In this document: one piece after another, positions 26,741 through 37,021 of the stretch
Position numbering within the stretch: the stretch's first letter is position 1
Layout of the letters: the number at the start of each line of letters is the position of its first letter
Assembly: GCA_022009975.1 (NCBI GenBank)
Contig: CP091733.1
Coordinates: 2,524,501 to 2,588,500 of the forward strand
Reading direction: 5' to 3'
Source of the DNA: Phocaeicola vulgatus
GTDB lineage: Bacteria; Bacteroidota; Bacteroidia; Bacteroidales; Tannerellaceae
DNA: 64,000 nt
The notes under the pieces: generated by a model
Seen by the model: the letters and a program-made list of their open reading frames with translations, nothing else
What the model was told of the DNA's origin: nothing
The model's database searches: none
Program-made: the position numbers and the translations under genes

Positions 26741-27303
26741 CTATTTGAGTAAGAAGTATCTGGGAGTTCTCGCTTTGTACCACGCATAGTCTTCCCCATA
26801 GGTGGTCATGCAGTATTGCTCTTCACCCAAGATAACGCCATGCGTGACGAGTATCAAAAGGATAGTGGCAAGTAGCAACAACAACGAAGCCGCGGCAATA
26901 CATATCACCAATGCTCCCACTTCATAGAAGAAGTACATCGGGTTGCGCGACAGGCGGTAAACGCCTCGTATGACTATTTCTCCTTTAGGCGTAGAGGCAT
27001 AAGCGTGAAAGGCAGCCATGAATCCGACAAGCGCAAAGGCGAACAAGAGACTTCCTGCCATAAACAGCGGTGTGCCAATCTGAAGTGGAACAAAAAGCGA
27101 GATTAACAATACTACTAATTGAATAATATAGCTCAAAGTCGCGTATCGCTTGTCCTTAGCGGTATGCCACGAGGTATCTACGGCACGTTTCCTCCTTCTT
27201 TGTAAAGAAGCATATACAAAAACTGTATCAACACCAACGCGAACGAGGGAATCCATGCATTGAGCCAGCCAAGTTGGAGTTGGACCAAATCGCTTATAGC
27301 CAT
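26741..27303 (-). CDS. Isoprenylcysteine carboxyl methyltransferase-like membrane protein, frameshift repaired
   Basis: A polytopic protein of about 187 residues. It begins MAISDLVQLQLGWLNAWIPS and after the repaired base (27188-27190, AAAA read as AAA) reads 'GKRAVDTSWHTAKDK'. The C-terminal half carries the ICMT/PEMT signature 'ASTPKGEIVIRGVYRLSRNP' then 'MYFFYEVGALVICIA', and a final 'EEQYCMTTYGEDYAWYKART', typical of S-adenosylmethionine-dependent membrane methyltransferases. Its substrate is unknown. Being inside the ABC-TonB cluster (138 bp from DUF4374, 7 bp from the ABC gene) suggests a role in processing the imported compound or a cofactor; that is inference. Confidence 0.75.
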
Positions 27304-27441
27304 ATAAAAATAACTTTATAAAGAACAAAAAATATTTGGACTATGATCTTCAAGTGCACAAAAGCTCAACATAGGAGGGCAAAGAGAGAGAGAGAAGAGA
27401 ATCCTACAATCATCTTTGCCCTCTTGGTTACAAGCTATGGC

Positions 27442-28679
27442 TTATTTGCCGAACCATTCTATTGCCATTGGGTTTCCTACAGTAGTTATCATAGGGGTTG
27501 GATTGACTACTGAAGTCTGAGGGTTGAGATAATATATGCCCTTGGTGGTCGCTGAAGCATTGCAGATAGCCAAACCGTCTTTATACTTAGAGACCAATAC
27601 ACCATAGCCGTTGGACAATTCCAGCCCTTTTATTTTCGTCATCTTCCGATTGTATAGGTCAAAGACTACGGCTCTGCTCGATATAGAGGAATGTCCTGTT
27701 TCTCCGGGTCTGTAATAACCTGGAATATCAACATATCCGTAGGCTTTACCATTGGCCACATAACAAATGGAAGCAGCCCAACCTGCTGTTTTCTCTTCTC
27801 CTTCGATAGTTGCACCGGTTATCGTCCAATGGTACGTGGGATCAAAATCCGTATCACCCTTTTTTATTCGCAGTATGCCTGCCTTATGGCCTGCTACCAT
27901 TCCGAAATTACCGATGCAGGAAATGTATATATCCCCTTTTTCATCCATGAATAAAGACTTCGGATCGATAGGACGTGTAGCTTGAGAGAAACCGCTGGCT
28001 TTCTCCGAAATCATCTTGACCAGCTTGTCCCTCCTTGTGTCAATAACGGCAACATCTGCTTGTTTGTAATTTTCCGGGCTTGTCCAACCACCCACCATCT
28101 GACTTAGACCTGCAAACACGTAGCCGTCACGTTCTATCATGATTCCTATGTCGGGATTATTGTCTTGTATGCCTAAAGATGTCAGGTCTATCTCTCCCGT
28201 CTTCTGCATGGTTTCAGGATTAAAAATGTAAATCTTTCCCAATCCTGCAAGCGACAGATACGCCTTTGTAGGAGACAGCTTGACGAGACTATTGGCACTG
28301 TTATTGGCAGGCAATGGCATACTGCCCATTTTCTGCAAACCACCGTTTACGCGGCGATACCTGACCAGTTCATTCTTGTCCATTGTCATGTGATAGCTCG
28401 GGAATACATAGACCTCATTACCTATCACCACAGGGTAAGAACTTCCAAAGGGAACATTTATGCCATTCTTATTGTCTACAGCCATCGTCGCGCCTAACTT
28501 GGGCTCGTCAATAAGTTGCATATAGACTGTTCCATCCATACCCGTAGCATTGGGTAAGGCTGTTAGTAGTAGTACATTTCCCGAACCTCCTGCAATGGGG
28601 ATCTCTGGATCGTTCTTGTCACATGAGTTAAACACAGTGCTGCAAACATGGCAGCAGCGAAAATCATTTTCTTTTTCAT
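27442..28679 (-). CDS. DUF4374 lipoprotein, XusB-like siderophore-binding candidate (frameshift repaired)
   Basis: A lipoprotein of about 412 residues. With one base restored near 28625, the N-terminus reads MKKKMIFAAAMFAALCLTSC and DKNDPEIPIAGG, giving a standard lipobox. The mature protein has repeated four-stranded sheets, as in a beta-propeller (for example 'KIYIFNPETMQKTGEIDLTS', 'DVAVIDTRRDKLVKMISEKA'). DUF4374 proteins accompany TonB-dependent receptors; XusB of Bacteroides thetaiotaomicron, which captures enterobactin-type siderophores at the surface, is to my knowledge of this type. It lies 33 bp after the receptor gene and is probably co-transcribed. Confidence 0.75.
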
Positions 28680-28712
28680 TGCTTTTTGTTTAATTGATTA
28701 TTAGATGAATTA

Positions 28713-31054
28713 TTACTTGAATACATATCTGAATCTGACGGTAAAACTACGCCCGGGTAAAGGACGGTTGAACTCACTGATTATTTGCGTATCTGTCAGA
28801 TTGCTTATATTTCCCATAATGAAATAGCGCCCATTACCAAAACTCTGCTCAAAGCCCATACTGCATGAGATGGTTCGCGGTATGCGATGCTGTTGGAATT
28901 GGCTTTGCTCGAAATCATAAAGATATTCCTCCACGAATGAAGCATCGCTAAATATGCGCGTGTTCATACCTTTGCCCCCGAATAGATTCTCTTTGTGGAA
29001 TTCCACTCCGGCATTTGCCATCAGATAAGGTATATTGGGCATGCGACTGCCCTTTGTCGGATTGGCAACAGTGGTGTTTTGCTCATACTTACGCGTGTCT
29101 CGCAGGTCTTGGTAGGTTGCATTTACGTAACCATAGAGCCAGCGTGTAACATCTGCTTTCACCTCTGCTTCCACACCAAAAGTCCTCATTTCTCCAAAAT
29201 TTTGATACTGCGATTGCAGGAAGCCTCCTGTAAAACGAATCATATTCTGTAGATACATGTAGAACCCGTTTACTTCTATCTGCAAGTTGCAGGGAGACTT
29301 TCCTGTCAGGTCGAACAGCATTCCCACGTTTACGCTTGTGTTACGCTCCGGAATCAAATTGCCTGCAGGGGCAATGATATAACCATCTCCCAGCAGTTCT
29401 TCTTCCGACGGAAGCCTTACATCATACGCGAGAGAGGCTTTTGCCATCAGGTTGGGAGTAATACGGTAACGAAGCGCATTGCTAATACCGAAATCATTCT
29501 TGTGGGTATTTATATCTTCCGCTGAATTTGTCAGAATACTAGCCATCCGCGTTTTCATTGAATAGTAGTAATACTTGATATTGACAGAATTGAGGAATTT
29601 ATCGTCAGAAGAGCGATAGTCGTAGTTCACCCCAGCCACCCAACTGAGCATATTGCTTGGGAATTCCGTACGGTAGCCTATTACCTTGTCTTTCATTGCA
29701 TCTTTGGGGTTGGCATGGGCATATTTCGACAAAGAATTGAAGTTGACCGAATGATTATCATTGACAAGATAGTTGAGATTCAATTTATGCTGCAATAGAT
29801 GCTTGTTATTCACCAACAATGATGCCCATTTCCCGATTTCTCCACCGAATTTCGAAACCGCAGGATAATGCGTACCGTCCCAATGTGTGCGATGAGAAGC
29901 GGTATCAGTAAAATGATAGCTGGTATAAACATACCCCAGTTGCCAATCGAAGTCCAGTCCTTCCAAGAGAAAGTTCTCCTTCTCCATCTTGTTGGCGATA
30001 ATAAAGCATCGGAATGGCTGTGGGCATACTGAATGTTAGACTCTATTCCCTGTACATCCTTGTAGGTATGTATGAAGACTGGTTCAAATTCCACCAAGTC
30101 AAACCACCATTTCCGTGCCTTAAAACTGCCGCCGACAACTGCCTTCTTGAACTTGTCGTGATCTCGGGTTATCGTAAGTCCCTCTTGAAAGGGGGATTTC
30201 ATCTTGTAGTTATTATCGGAATAGTTATAAAAACCTCCCACCCCGAACTCTATACCTTTTGGTGCAATGTTCATTTTGCTCACCACGGATGCTTTGTGAG
30301 TGTTGAAACTACCGTAAGAATAGTTCACGTCCAAATACTTGGGCGGATACTCCTTGATGACAATATTTACCGCTCCACCCACGGCGGAACCCCCGAATTT
30401 GGCAGGAACAATTCCTTTGTATATCTCAATGCGATCGATCATTTCCACCGGAATATCATTGATGTCGATAAAATCGGAATTGTCATTCATCGGCTGTCCG
30501 TCAATGAAAAGCCCAATGCGTTTTCCTTCCAACCCTCGTACGGAAACACGAGAAGTACTGCCCACTCCTCCCATTGTCCGCACGGTGATACCGGCCGTTT
30601 TTGCTAAAACATCCTGCACATTATTGACAGTCCCTTGTATCTGACTCATGCTGATTACAGATATAGGCATTGCCTGCTCACGTATTTTACGGGCTTCGCT
30701 TTTGCCCATCACCACCACCTCGTCCAACGATTTGGAATCGGCTTTCAGACGGATGATGATTTTACTGCCTCTCTCGTTACCCACTGTGACTTTACGGGTT
30801 TGGGTGCGATACCCCATAAAACTCACGGTAAGCGTATAGGTGCCTGTGGGAATATCAGAAAAAGAGAAATCCCCATGCTCATTTGTCGCGATGCCCTTTT
30901 TCAGCTCCTCGATAAAGATAGTTGTTCCGGGCAGTGGCTCTTCGCCTGAGTCGTCGATAACCACGCCCGTAATCCGTCCGCCCCCTGTTTGGGCAGAGAC
31001 ACTGATGCTCATGAGCATCAGTGATAAGAAAAGATAGAGTACTTTCTGCTTCAT
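28713..31054 (-). CDS. TonB-dependent receptor with carboxypeptidase-like N-terminal domain (frameshift repaired)
   Basis: A receptor of about 780 residues. It has a signal peptide (MKQKVLYLFLSLMLMSISVS), a CarboxypepD_reg-like domain ('GGRITGVVIDDSGEEPLPG', 'TYTLTVSFMGYRTQTRKVTV'), a plug ('SEARKIREQAMPISVISMSQ', 'GVGSTSRVSVRGLEGKRIGL') and a beta-barrel ending FTVRFRYVFK with the terminal aromatic needed for assembly. The two frames meet at about 29997-30005. It heads the leftward uptake operon receptor-DUF4374-methyltransferase-ABC-ABC. By context it imports an iron-siderophore or similar metal complex across the outer membrane; the substrate cannot be read from the sequence. It lacks the SusD partner of polysaccharide systems. 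Confidence 0.85.
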
Positions 31055-31267
31055 TGTCTTATTACTTTTGTTACTAAAAATATATTTTGCCTTTGTTCAT
31101 GTTTCAGAATTGTTATCGTATCTACCGAAAAATCCCCATTGTCCTTAAACCAATCATAGTCTACGGAGGGTTGGGTTGAATACATTCGTTCCGTGCATAA
31201 GAGGAGGTAAAGCGACTGAATCATCCCGTATGGTTGAGATCGAAACAGGTGGGGTTGGATTATTGCT

Positions 31268-31423
31268 ATGTGCTGTCCAACATTTTTCTCCACATAGAGC
31301 CAAAGGAGTTATTGATGACGAGATTAAGCGATTTAGTCTTCGCATTGCGGAATTCTTTCCAAAGAAGTCAGCATACGAAAGTCTCTCTATCATCTCGTTG
31401 GTAAGTTCACGGATAAGTTCCTA
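31268..31423 (-). pseudogene. Decayed coding stretch upstream of the TonB receptor
   Basis: After the TAG at 31421 the same frame stays open (ELIRELTNEMIERLSYADFF), and then, one frame over, continues EFRNAKTKSLNLVINN and SFGSMWRKMLDST, with a stop at about 31268. The amino acid make-up looks coding, but no start, no family and two lesions are seen. It may be the 3' part of the reading frame at 31421-31690. The rest of 31055-31267 holds nothing recognisable except the likely promoter region of the receptor operon. Confidence 0.25.
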
Positions 31424-31690
31424 ATTCTCTCTCGTGAACGAATAGCCGCACAGGGTCAACACCGCAGAGTAATTGTCGTTATCGAATATCCCCTTGAACT
31501 CTTCGTTCTTAACAAGCATCAGGTCTTCTTCGATGAAGTCGTCTTTCCACAAAATATAAACATTGAAGTATCTTAACCAGGAAAAGCCCACACAGGGGAA
31601 GAGGATAAGTAAACTTGGAGCCAACCATTGTTTTTGCATCCTCCATCTGCATTGGAGAGTAAACCCTTCGTTCATTCTTTCTATTTTCAT
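31421..31690 (-). CDS. Hypothetical protein, uncertain
   Basis: An 89-residue frame beginning MKIERMNEGFTLQCRWRMQK with one hydrophobic segment (LAPSLLILFPCVGFSWLRYF) and an acidic C-terminus ending GYSFTREN. I do not recognise it. It may be the N-terminal part of a gene that continues through the in-frame TAG into the decayed stretch at 31268-31420. It lies between the receptor and the TetR-like gene on the same strand. Confidence 0.3.
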   Translation of the reverse strand: MKIERMNEGFTLQCRWRMQKQWLAPSLLILFPCVGFSWLRYFNVYILWKDDFIEEDLMLVKNEEFKGIFDNDNYSAVLTLCGYSFTREN

Positions 31691-31705
31691 ATTATCTGTT
31701 ATTTA

Positions 31706-32637
31706 TCAGTTGTTTAATTTGTTGAGGAGACAAAAGGGAATCTGCCCCTGACAATCACCTCGTGATTGCAAGCTCAAAAAAAAGAACAAAAGTCCGTTTT
31801 GTTCAAAAATAGAGCGGGCTGCCTTGAAAGGGCAGCCCGCTCTATGGTGTATATTGTTGAAACTGGATGTTTCATACATCCGCCAATTAAGGAAAATCCT
31901 ATACCTCCACTGCTTGTGAATGTTTTCTATCGTTGCTTTCATATTTGTTATAACTTGCTCTTTATCCAAATTTTTTTCGGAATCAAAGGATATAATACCT
32001 CCTTCTGTTGTTCTTCCCTCATCATCCACTTTCATAAGCTTTTTCCATCCTCCTGTACTATAGTGGACAAATTCTCTGATAAAACGCTCTATTTCCTCAT
32101 GCGAAAGTTCTTCGTGTAACGCCACTTCCCTCATCATGTTAATCCACCAAGAGGATGTGAAATGGATGAAAAAAAGAGAAATGTTGGTATGCAAATCAGG
32201 ATAGAGTATTTTCATTCTCTCCATGTACTTCTCTCCAATTGCAGTACTTTTATCAATCCAGCGTTCACTATAATCTTCAAATCGAGACCCTTGTGTATTG
32301 AGAAACAAGAGTTTCAACTCTTTACGGTAACAAGTTATAATATCCATTACCTCCAAACATACTTACGATGATACTCTTCGGATACAAAAACCTCAAGAGA
32401 AAGATTTTCGTTGCGGTTATGATTATCTAACAAGCTGTTCATCTTCTTTAAAAGAGGAGACAAAACAACTGCCAATAAGTCATTCTTGCTTGGGTAATAA
32501 TTGTATATGTTACTCAAACCGATACCCGACAGACTGGAAATTTCACGCATTGACACAGCCTTGAACCCTTTTCGAAGAAAGGCATCGCAAGCTGTTTCCT
32601 GCAATTGTTTACGTATATACTCCTTTGTCGTTTGCAT
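31706..32637 (-). CDS. TetR family regulator, frameshift and uncertain 3' end
   Basis: From the ATG at 32637 the protein begins MQTTKEYIRKQLQETACDAF with a clear TetR DNA-binding domain: 'FKAVSMREISSLSGIGLSNI' and 'YNYYPSKNDLLAVV'. The frame changes at 32355-32357 (TTTT read as TTT), after which the ligand-binding domain continues ('EVMDIITCYRKELKLLFLNT'). The raw frame runs through a strong terminator hairpin to 31706. The real end is therefore probably before 31846; one further base loss near 31890 would give a stop at 31887. It is a good candidate for local control of the receptor/ABC cluster. Confidence 0.7.
31809..31845 (-). terminator. Rho-independent terminator-like hairpin
   Basis: ATAGAGCGGGCTGCC (31809-31823) pairs perfectly with GGCAGCCCGCTCTAT (31831-31845) around a 7-nt loop. 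On the minus strand it is followed by TTTTTGAACAAAAC, so it should end the TetR transcript. It lies inside the raw TetR-like reading frame, which implies the true stop of that gene is upstream of it. Confidence 0.65.
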
Positions 32638-32785
32638 ATATCTAAGCACTGTTTTATATTTCGTTTGCAAAGTTCGCAATATCTCTTTACATAATCAATC
32701 CCTAAAAATGGTGATTTTTATACAGGCAAATCATTATTTCTAATATCTGTTTTTCTATTGTCATTCTATCAATAAGCCGTTTCTA

Positions 32786-32856
32786 TCCATATCGAAGCCA
32801 CAAGTACGCAGTTATCTCAAACCTCTAACATACACTGTTTCTTTGGTTTACCTTTG
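32786..32856 (+). promoter_or_regulatory. ICE regulatory box plus -7 element before DUF3945-topB operon
   Basis: The 27-bp sequence at 32786-32812 (containing CGAAGCCACAAGTACGCAGT) is identical to 43346-43372. After 36 nt comes TACCTTTG (32849-32856), a -7 box; the DUF3945 start is 40 nt further. No -33 TTTG is found at normal spacing, again suggesting an activator-dependent promoter. Confidence 0.65.
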
Positions 32857-32895
32857 TCCGTGCACCGCTGTTGGTGCCATTAAATACATTGTAAT

Positions 32896-34290
32896 ATGGA
32901 CGAAAAAATCAAAGACCAGGAAGTCCTTTTGGTCAAGGAACAGAAGACCGAGAGCCTCCGAGCCGTAGCCGGAGCAGATGAAAAAGACGGACTGAAAACC
33001 GTTCCGCCCACCGCCGAGCATGAACAGAGTTTTCTGAAGTTCGACAAGCACAGCAATGCATTGGAGAATTTCCTCTCCAACTTCATGCGGCAGTTCAAGA
33101 ACCCCACACAATTCCACTTCTTTAAAGTCCCCTTCGAGGGTGTTGTTGCCAGTGCACGGGTTCTCTCCGAGATGCTCAAAGCACCGGATGTCCCCTCCAA
33201 TAAGGAGATGCTGGACTCCGCCCGTGTCAATCCTTCGGATTATGCAGGAGGGCAGAAACAGTCCTTCCAAGGCATTGACCCCGACAGGGTAAAGTGGGAG
33301 CAGTTCGAACAGATGGGCGTAAGCCGTGAGAGCCTCGAAAAGGGCAAGCATCTTGATGACTTGCTTCAATACCGCAAGACTCCGCTTATTCCCATCTCTA
33401 TCAAAATCGGAGAAATTTCCCTCTATACCGATGCCCGTCTTTCCCTGAAAGCCTCCGGAGACGGAACATTCATTCCCGTTGTCCATGCCATCCGCAAGGA
33501 GCCTCAATTGGAGCGTGAGTTCTTCGGGCATACATTCACCGATGAGGACAAGAAAGCCCTCAAGGAAACGGGCAACCTCGGTCGTACCGTGGAACTGACC
33601 TTCCCCGGCAAAGATGAGCCGACCCGCAGCTTCGTGAGCATCGACCGCCTGACCAACGACATTATCGCTCTGAGTGCCGATAGGGTACGCATCCCCGATG
33701 AAATCAAGGGCGTGAAGCTGAACGACGGGCAGAAAAAAGAACTCTCGGAAGGCAGAAGCATCTATGTGGAAGGTATGACCTCCCAAACGGGAAAGCATTT
33801 CAATGCCAACCTTCAATTCAATGCCGACAAGCGGTCGATTGAATTTCGTTTCGGCTCTCCCAAGCAGGGACAACGACAAAGACAAGCCCCCGAAGGGCAG
33901 AAACAGACAGAGCAGAAAGAATTGCGTGTCCCCAAGAAGATGCTGGGACGCGACATCTCTCCCGAAGAGCAGGCGAAGCTCAAAGCAGGTCAGACGGTCT
34001 ATATGACCGGGCTTATCGATAAGAAGGGAGAGCCTTTCAATGCCTACGTGCGCCCGAACTTCGAGAAGAACAAGTTCGACTTCCTCAAATGGAATCCCGA
34101 CAAGTCCCAAGCCAAAGAAGTCATTCCTGACAATGCTTCCCGCACGCAGGTCGCCGTCAATTCCGAAGGCAAGACCAACGAGGCTACCAAGCATGTAAAG
34201 GAGTCGCTCAAGCAGGGACAGACAGAGCCTACCGCCGGGCAGGAACAAAAGCAAGAAGAGAAGAAACGTTTCAAGGGAATGAAAATGTAA
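32896..34290 (+). CDS. DUF3945 domain protein
   Basis: A 464-residue protein with two or more DUF3945 units, seen as repeats of 'Y-TG-IDKKGEPFNAYV' type: 'SIYVEGMTSQTGKHFNANLQ' (about residues 290-309) and 'TVYMTGLIDKKGEPFNAYVR' (about 365-384). The N-terminus is acidic and the C-terminus rich in Gln, Lys and Glu. Such proteins are encoded next to topoisomerase III in Bacteroidales ICEs and may help in DNA processing. It starts an operon with topB, DUF1896 and the methylase-helicase, under the boxed promoter 40 bp upstream. The frame is intact; a similar short motif ('GKTGLLKGF'-like) recurs at the end of topB. Confidence 0.82.
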   Translation: MDEKIKDQEVLLVKEQKTESLRAVAGADEKDGLKTVPPTAEHEQSFLKFDKHSNALENFLSNFMRQFKNPTQFHFFKVPFEGVVASARVLSEMLKAPDVPSNKEMLDSARVNPSDYAGGQKQSFQGIDPDRVKWEQFEQMGVSRESLEKGKHLDDLLQYRKTPLIPISIKIGEISLYTDARLSLKASGDGTFIPVVHAIRKEPQLEREFFGHTFTDEDKKALKETGNLGRTVELTFPGKDEPTRSFVSIDRLTNDIIALSADRVRIPDEIKGVKLNDGQKKELSEGRSIYVEGMTSQTGKHFNANLQFNADKRSIEFRFGSPKQGQRQRQAPEGQKQTEQKELRVPKKMLGRDISPEEQAKLKAGQTVYMTGLIDKKGEPFNAYVRPNFEKNKFDFLKWNPDKSQAKEVIPDNASRTQVAVNSEGKTNEATKHVKESLKQGQTEPTAGQEQKQEEKKRFKGMKM

Positions 34291-34324
34291 TCCGCCACCA
34301 CTAACATCCAAAAAGTAAGAACAA

Positions 34325-36452
34325 ATGAAAGTCATCATAGCAGAAAAACCGAGCGTAGCCCGTGAAATCGCCCGTGTCGTTCGGGCAACCAACAAGAAGA
34401 ACGGTTATATCGAAGGAGGCGGCTATGCCGTCACGTGGGCATTGGGACACCTGATAACGGCAGCCATGCCCGAAGCCTACGGCTTCAAGAGTTTCCGCAA
34501 AGAGAACCTGCCGATCCTTCCTCCCGTCTTTACCCTTATTCCCCGTCAGATTAAGGAGGGTAAGGGCTATAAAGCCGATGCTGCGGCAGTCGCCCAATTG
34601 AAAATCATTGAAAAACTCTTCCGGGAATGCGAGGGCATTATCGTCGCCACCGATGCAGGACGGGAAGGTGAGTTGATCTTCAGGTTCATCTATGAGTATC
34701 TCGGCATCGCCAAACCCTTCGACCGCTTATGGATCAGCTCACTCACGGACAAAGCCATCAAAGAGGGACTTGCCCATCTGCAAAGCGGAGCGGCGTATGA
34801 CAATCTCTATTATGCCGCCCGTGCCCGCAGCGAAGCCGACTGGCTGGTGGGCATCAATGCCACCCAAGCCATATCCATTGCAGCAGGACGAGGCACTTAC
34901 TCTTTGGGCAGGGTACAGACCCCGACCCTCTGTATGGTCTGCTCCCGTTTCTTGGAGAACAAGAAGTTCGAGCCACAGTCTTTCTGGCAACTCAGCCTTG
35001 CCGTAAAGGAGGGTGATGAGAGTTTCCGTTTCTCCTCTACCGACCGTTGGTTCGACAAGGCAGAAGCCACTGCCCTGTATGATAAACTCAAACAGGCTCC
35101 TTATGCCATTGTAGAAACGATTGTGCGCAAGGAAACCAGACAAGAGCCACCGCTTCTGTATGACTTGACCACCTTGCAGAAAGAAGCGAACAGCCGATAC
35201 GGATACACGGCAGAACAGACCATTTCCTTGGCTCAGAAACTCTACGAAAAGGCATACATTACCTACCCACGCACGGGCAGCCGACATATTCCCGAAGATG
35301 TCTTTGCCGAAATTCCCACCTTGATTGCCTTTTTGTACGACCATCCTGTCTGGGGGATTCATGCCCGCCAACTGACCGAACTCAATGCGCATTCGGTGGA
35401 CAGCAAGAAAGTGACCGACCACCACGCCCTGCTCATCACAGGCAAGAAGCCGATAGACATGTTCGGAGAGGAGGTAGTCGTCTACGACATGATAGCCGGA
35501 CGTATGCTTGAAGCCTTCTCCGCCCGTTGCGTGAAGGATGTCAGCACGGTTACTGCCGTCTGTGAGGAGGTGAAGTTCATTCTCAAAGGAGAATTCATCA
35601 GGAAGAGGGATGGTGTGCCATCATCAAAAACAGCAAGAAGAAAGACAAGGAACAGCTGGAAGCCGAAGAACGGGAAAGTCGGGAGAATGGAGAAGGCATC
35701 ATCATCCCCCAATGGGAGGAAGGCGGACAGCTTCCGCTCTGTGCCTGTTCGCTGGCACAAGGAACGACCAAGCCCAAGCCCCTGCACACGGAAAGTTCGC
35801 TGTTGGCGGCTATGGAGACGGCAGGTAAGGAATTGGAGGACGAGGAATTGCGTGCGCAGCTCAAAGATTGCGGTATCGGCACACCCGCAACCCGTGCCGC
35901 CATCATCGAAACCCTCTTTGCCCGTGAATACATGGTGCGCCAAAAGAAGTCGCTCGTCCCTACGGAGAAAGGACTTGCCGTCTATTCCATCGTCCGGGAG
36001 ATGAAAATAGGCAATGCCGAAATGACCGGACAATGGGAAGCAGACTTGGCGAAAATCGAACGGGGAGAATTGAAAGAGCGGGACTTCCGCAAGGGCATCG
36101 AAAGCTATGCCACACAGATTACCGACGAACTGCTCTCCTCCAAAATCCTCTTCCCTAAGAAACAGAGCGACATCCATTGCCCCAAATGCGGCAAAGGCTC
36201 ATTGCTCTTCTATCCCCGATGTGCCAAATGTTCCGATCCCGATTGCGGTCTGATGCTTTCCGCAGTGTGGCAGGCAAAAACCTCACGGACGAGCAACTGA
36301 CGCAGTTGGCAGTGAACGGGGAGACTGGCATCATCAAGGGCTTTACCTCCAAAACGGGCAAGAGCTTCGAGGCTTCTCTTTCGTTGGACGGGGACTTCAA
36401 AACGGTCTTTGTCTTCCCCGAACGCAAGAAACTGGGTAAATCCCGAAGGTAA
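34325..36452 (+). CDS. topB: DNA topoisomerase III, two frameshifts
   Basis: A type IA topoisomerase of about 709 residues. The Toprim domain starts MKVIIAEKPSVAREIARVVR and has the acidic motif 'VATDAGREGELIFRFIYEY'. The active-site tyrosine is in 'YITYPRTGSRHIPED' near residue 317. The C-terminal region has 'HCPKCGKGSLLFYPRCAKC', a zinc finger, and a DUF3945-like tail (TDEQLTQLAVNGETGIIKGF). The frame breaks at about 35604 (GG read as G) and 36257-36259 (TTTT read as TTT). In CTnDOT a topoisomerase III (exc) lies in the excision operon; this one may help transfer or excision. It is 34 bp downstream of DUF3945. Confidence 0.85.
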
Positions 36453-36530
36453 GTCCCCGTAATTTGCTAATTTTGCCACTGAATGATGCAGTCATAAACA
36501 ATCATCTTGTTTACTGCGGATTTTAGTGGT

Positions 36531-36556
36531 GGCACTCGGCGGGGACGTCGAGTGCC
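36531..36556 (+). promoter_or_regulatory. Hairpin between topB and DUF1896 gene
   Basis: GGCACTCG (36531-36538) pairs with CGAGTGCC (36549-36556) around a 10-nt G-rich loop, followed by TTT. It could be a weak terminator or an mRNA processing element in the operon. The 137-bp gap otherwise holds no reading frame. Confidence 0.35.
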
Positions 36557-36589
36557 TTTGCATTATATACCTCACTAAAATCATTCAAA

Positions 36590-37021
36590 ATGACAGCCAT
36601 TCATTTTTCCTATTACGAGCTATCCCTGCTCTCTTTTCTTCGGGAAAGCCATCCCGAGAAAGCTGATGACATCCCTTTTATCAAGGAACGTGCGGCAGCC
36701 GCTTCCGAAGCCTATACGGAAGCATTCGATGCGGGTCTTCCCATAACCGAATGTATCGGCATTGCCAATAAGACACTCTATGCGGGTCTGCACTTTTCCC
36801 GCCACGATACCATTTCTTCCGTTCTTTGGAATGAGTTCTCTGCCGAAGTATCGCTTGAAGCGGTCAGAGAGATCGCTATCCGCCTGCGCCCACTCTTAGA
36901 AAGCATCTTCGCCAAGTATCCGATTTCGGACGAGTTCGCCTATATGCCCGAATACAACTCCCTCTATACGGAGATTACGGGTTTTGTCCAACTAAAACTC
37001 GAAGAAGATGGCAAGCTATAA
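36590..37021 (+). CDS. DUF1896 domain protein
   Basis: A 143-residue helical soluble protein of family DUF1896, found just before the large methylase-helicase gene in Bacteroidales ICEs. Typical stretches are 'FSYYELSLLSFLRESHPEKA', 'TECIGIANKTLYAGLHFSRH', and 'FAYMPEYNSLYTEITGFVQL'. It overlaps the next gene by 14 bp, indicating coupled translation and perhaps physical partnership. No catalytic motif is seen. Confidence 0.82.
   Translation: MTAIHFSYYELSLLSFLRESHPEKADDIPFIKERAAAASEAYTEAFDAGLPITECIGIANKTLYAGLHFSRHDTISSVLWNEFSAEVSLEAVREIAIRLRPLLESIFAKYPISDEFAYMPEYNSLYTEITGFVQLKLEEDGKL

Noticed and set aside
15706..32637. Antibiotic-resistance cargo (tetQ, erm or similar)
   Set aside because: Looked for because CTnDOT-type elements often carry them; no such gene is present in this window.
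32848..34395. Long minus-strand frame opposite the DUF3945 gene
   Set aside because: Leucine/glycine-rich antisense shadow of a well-supported gene; its N-terminus overlaps topB.
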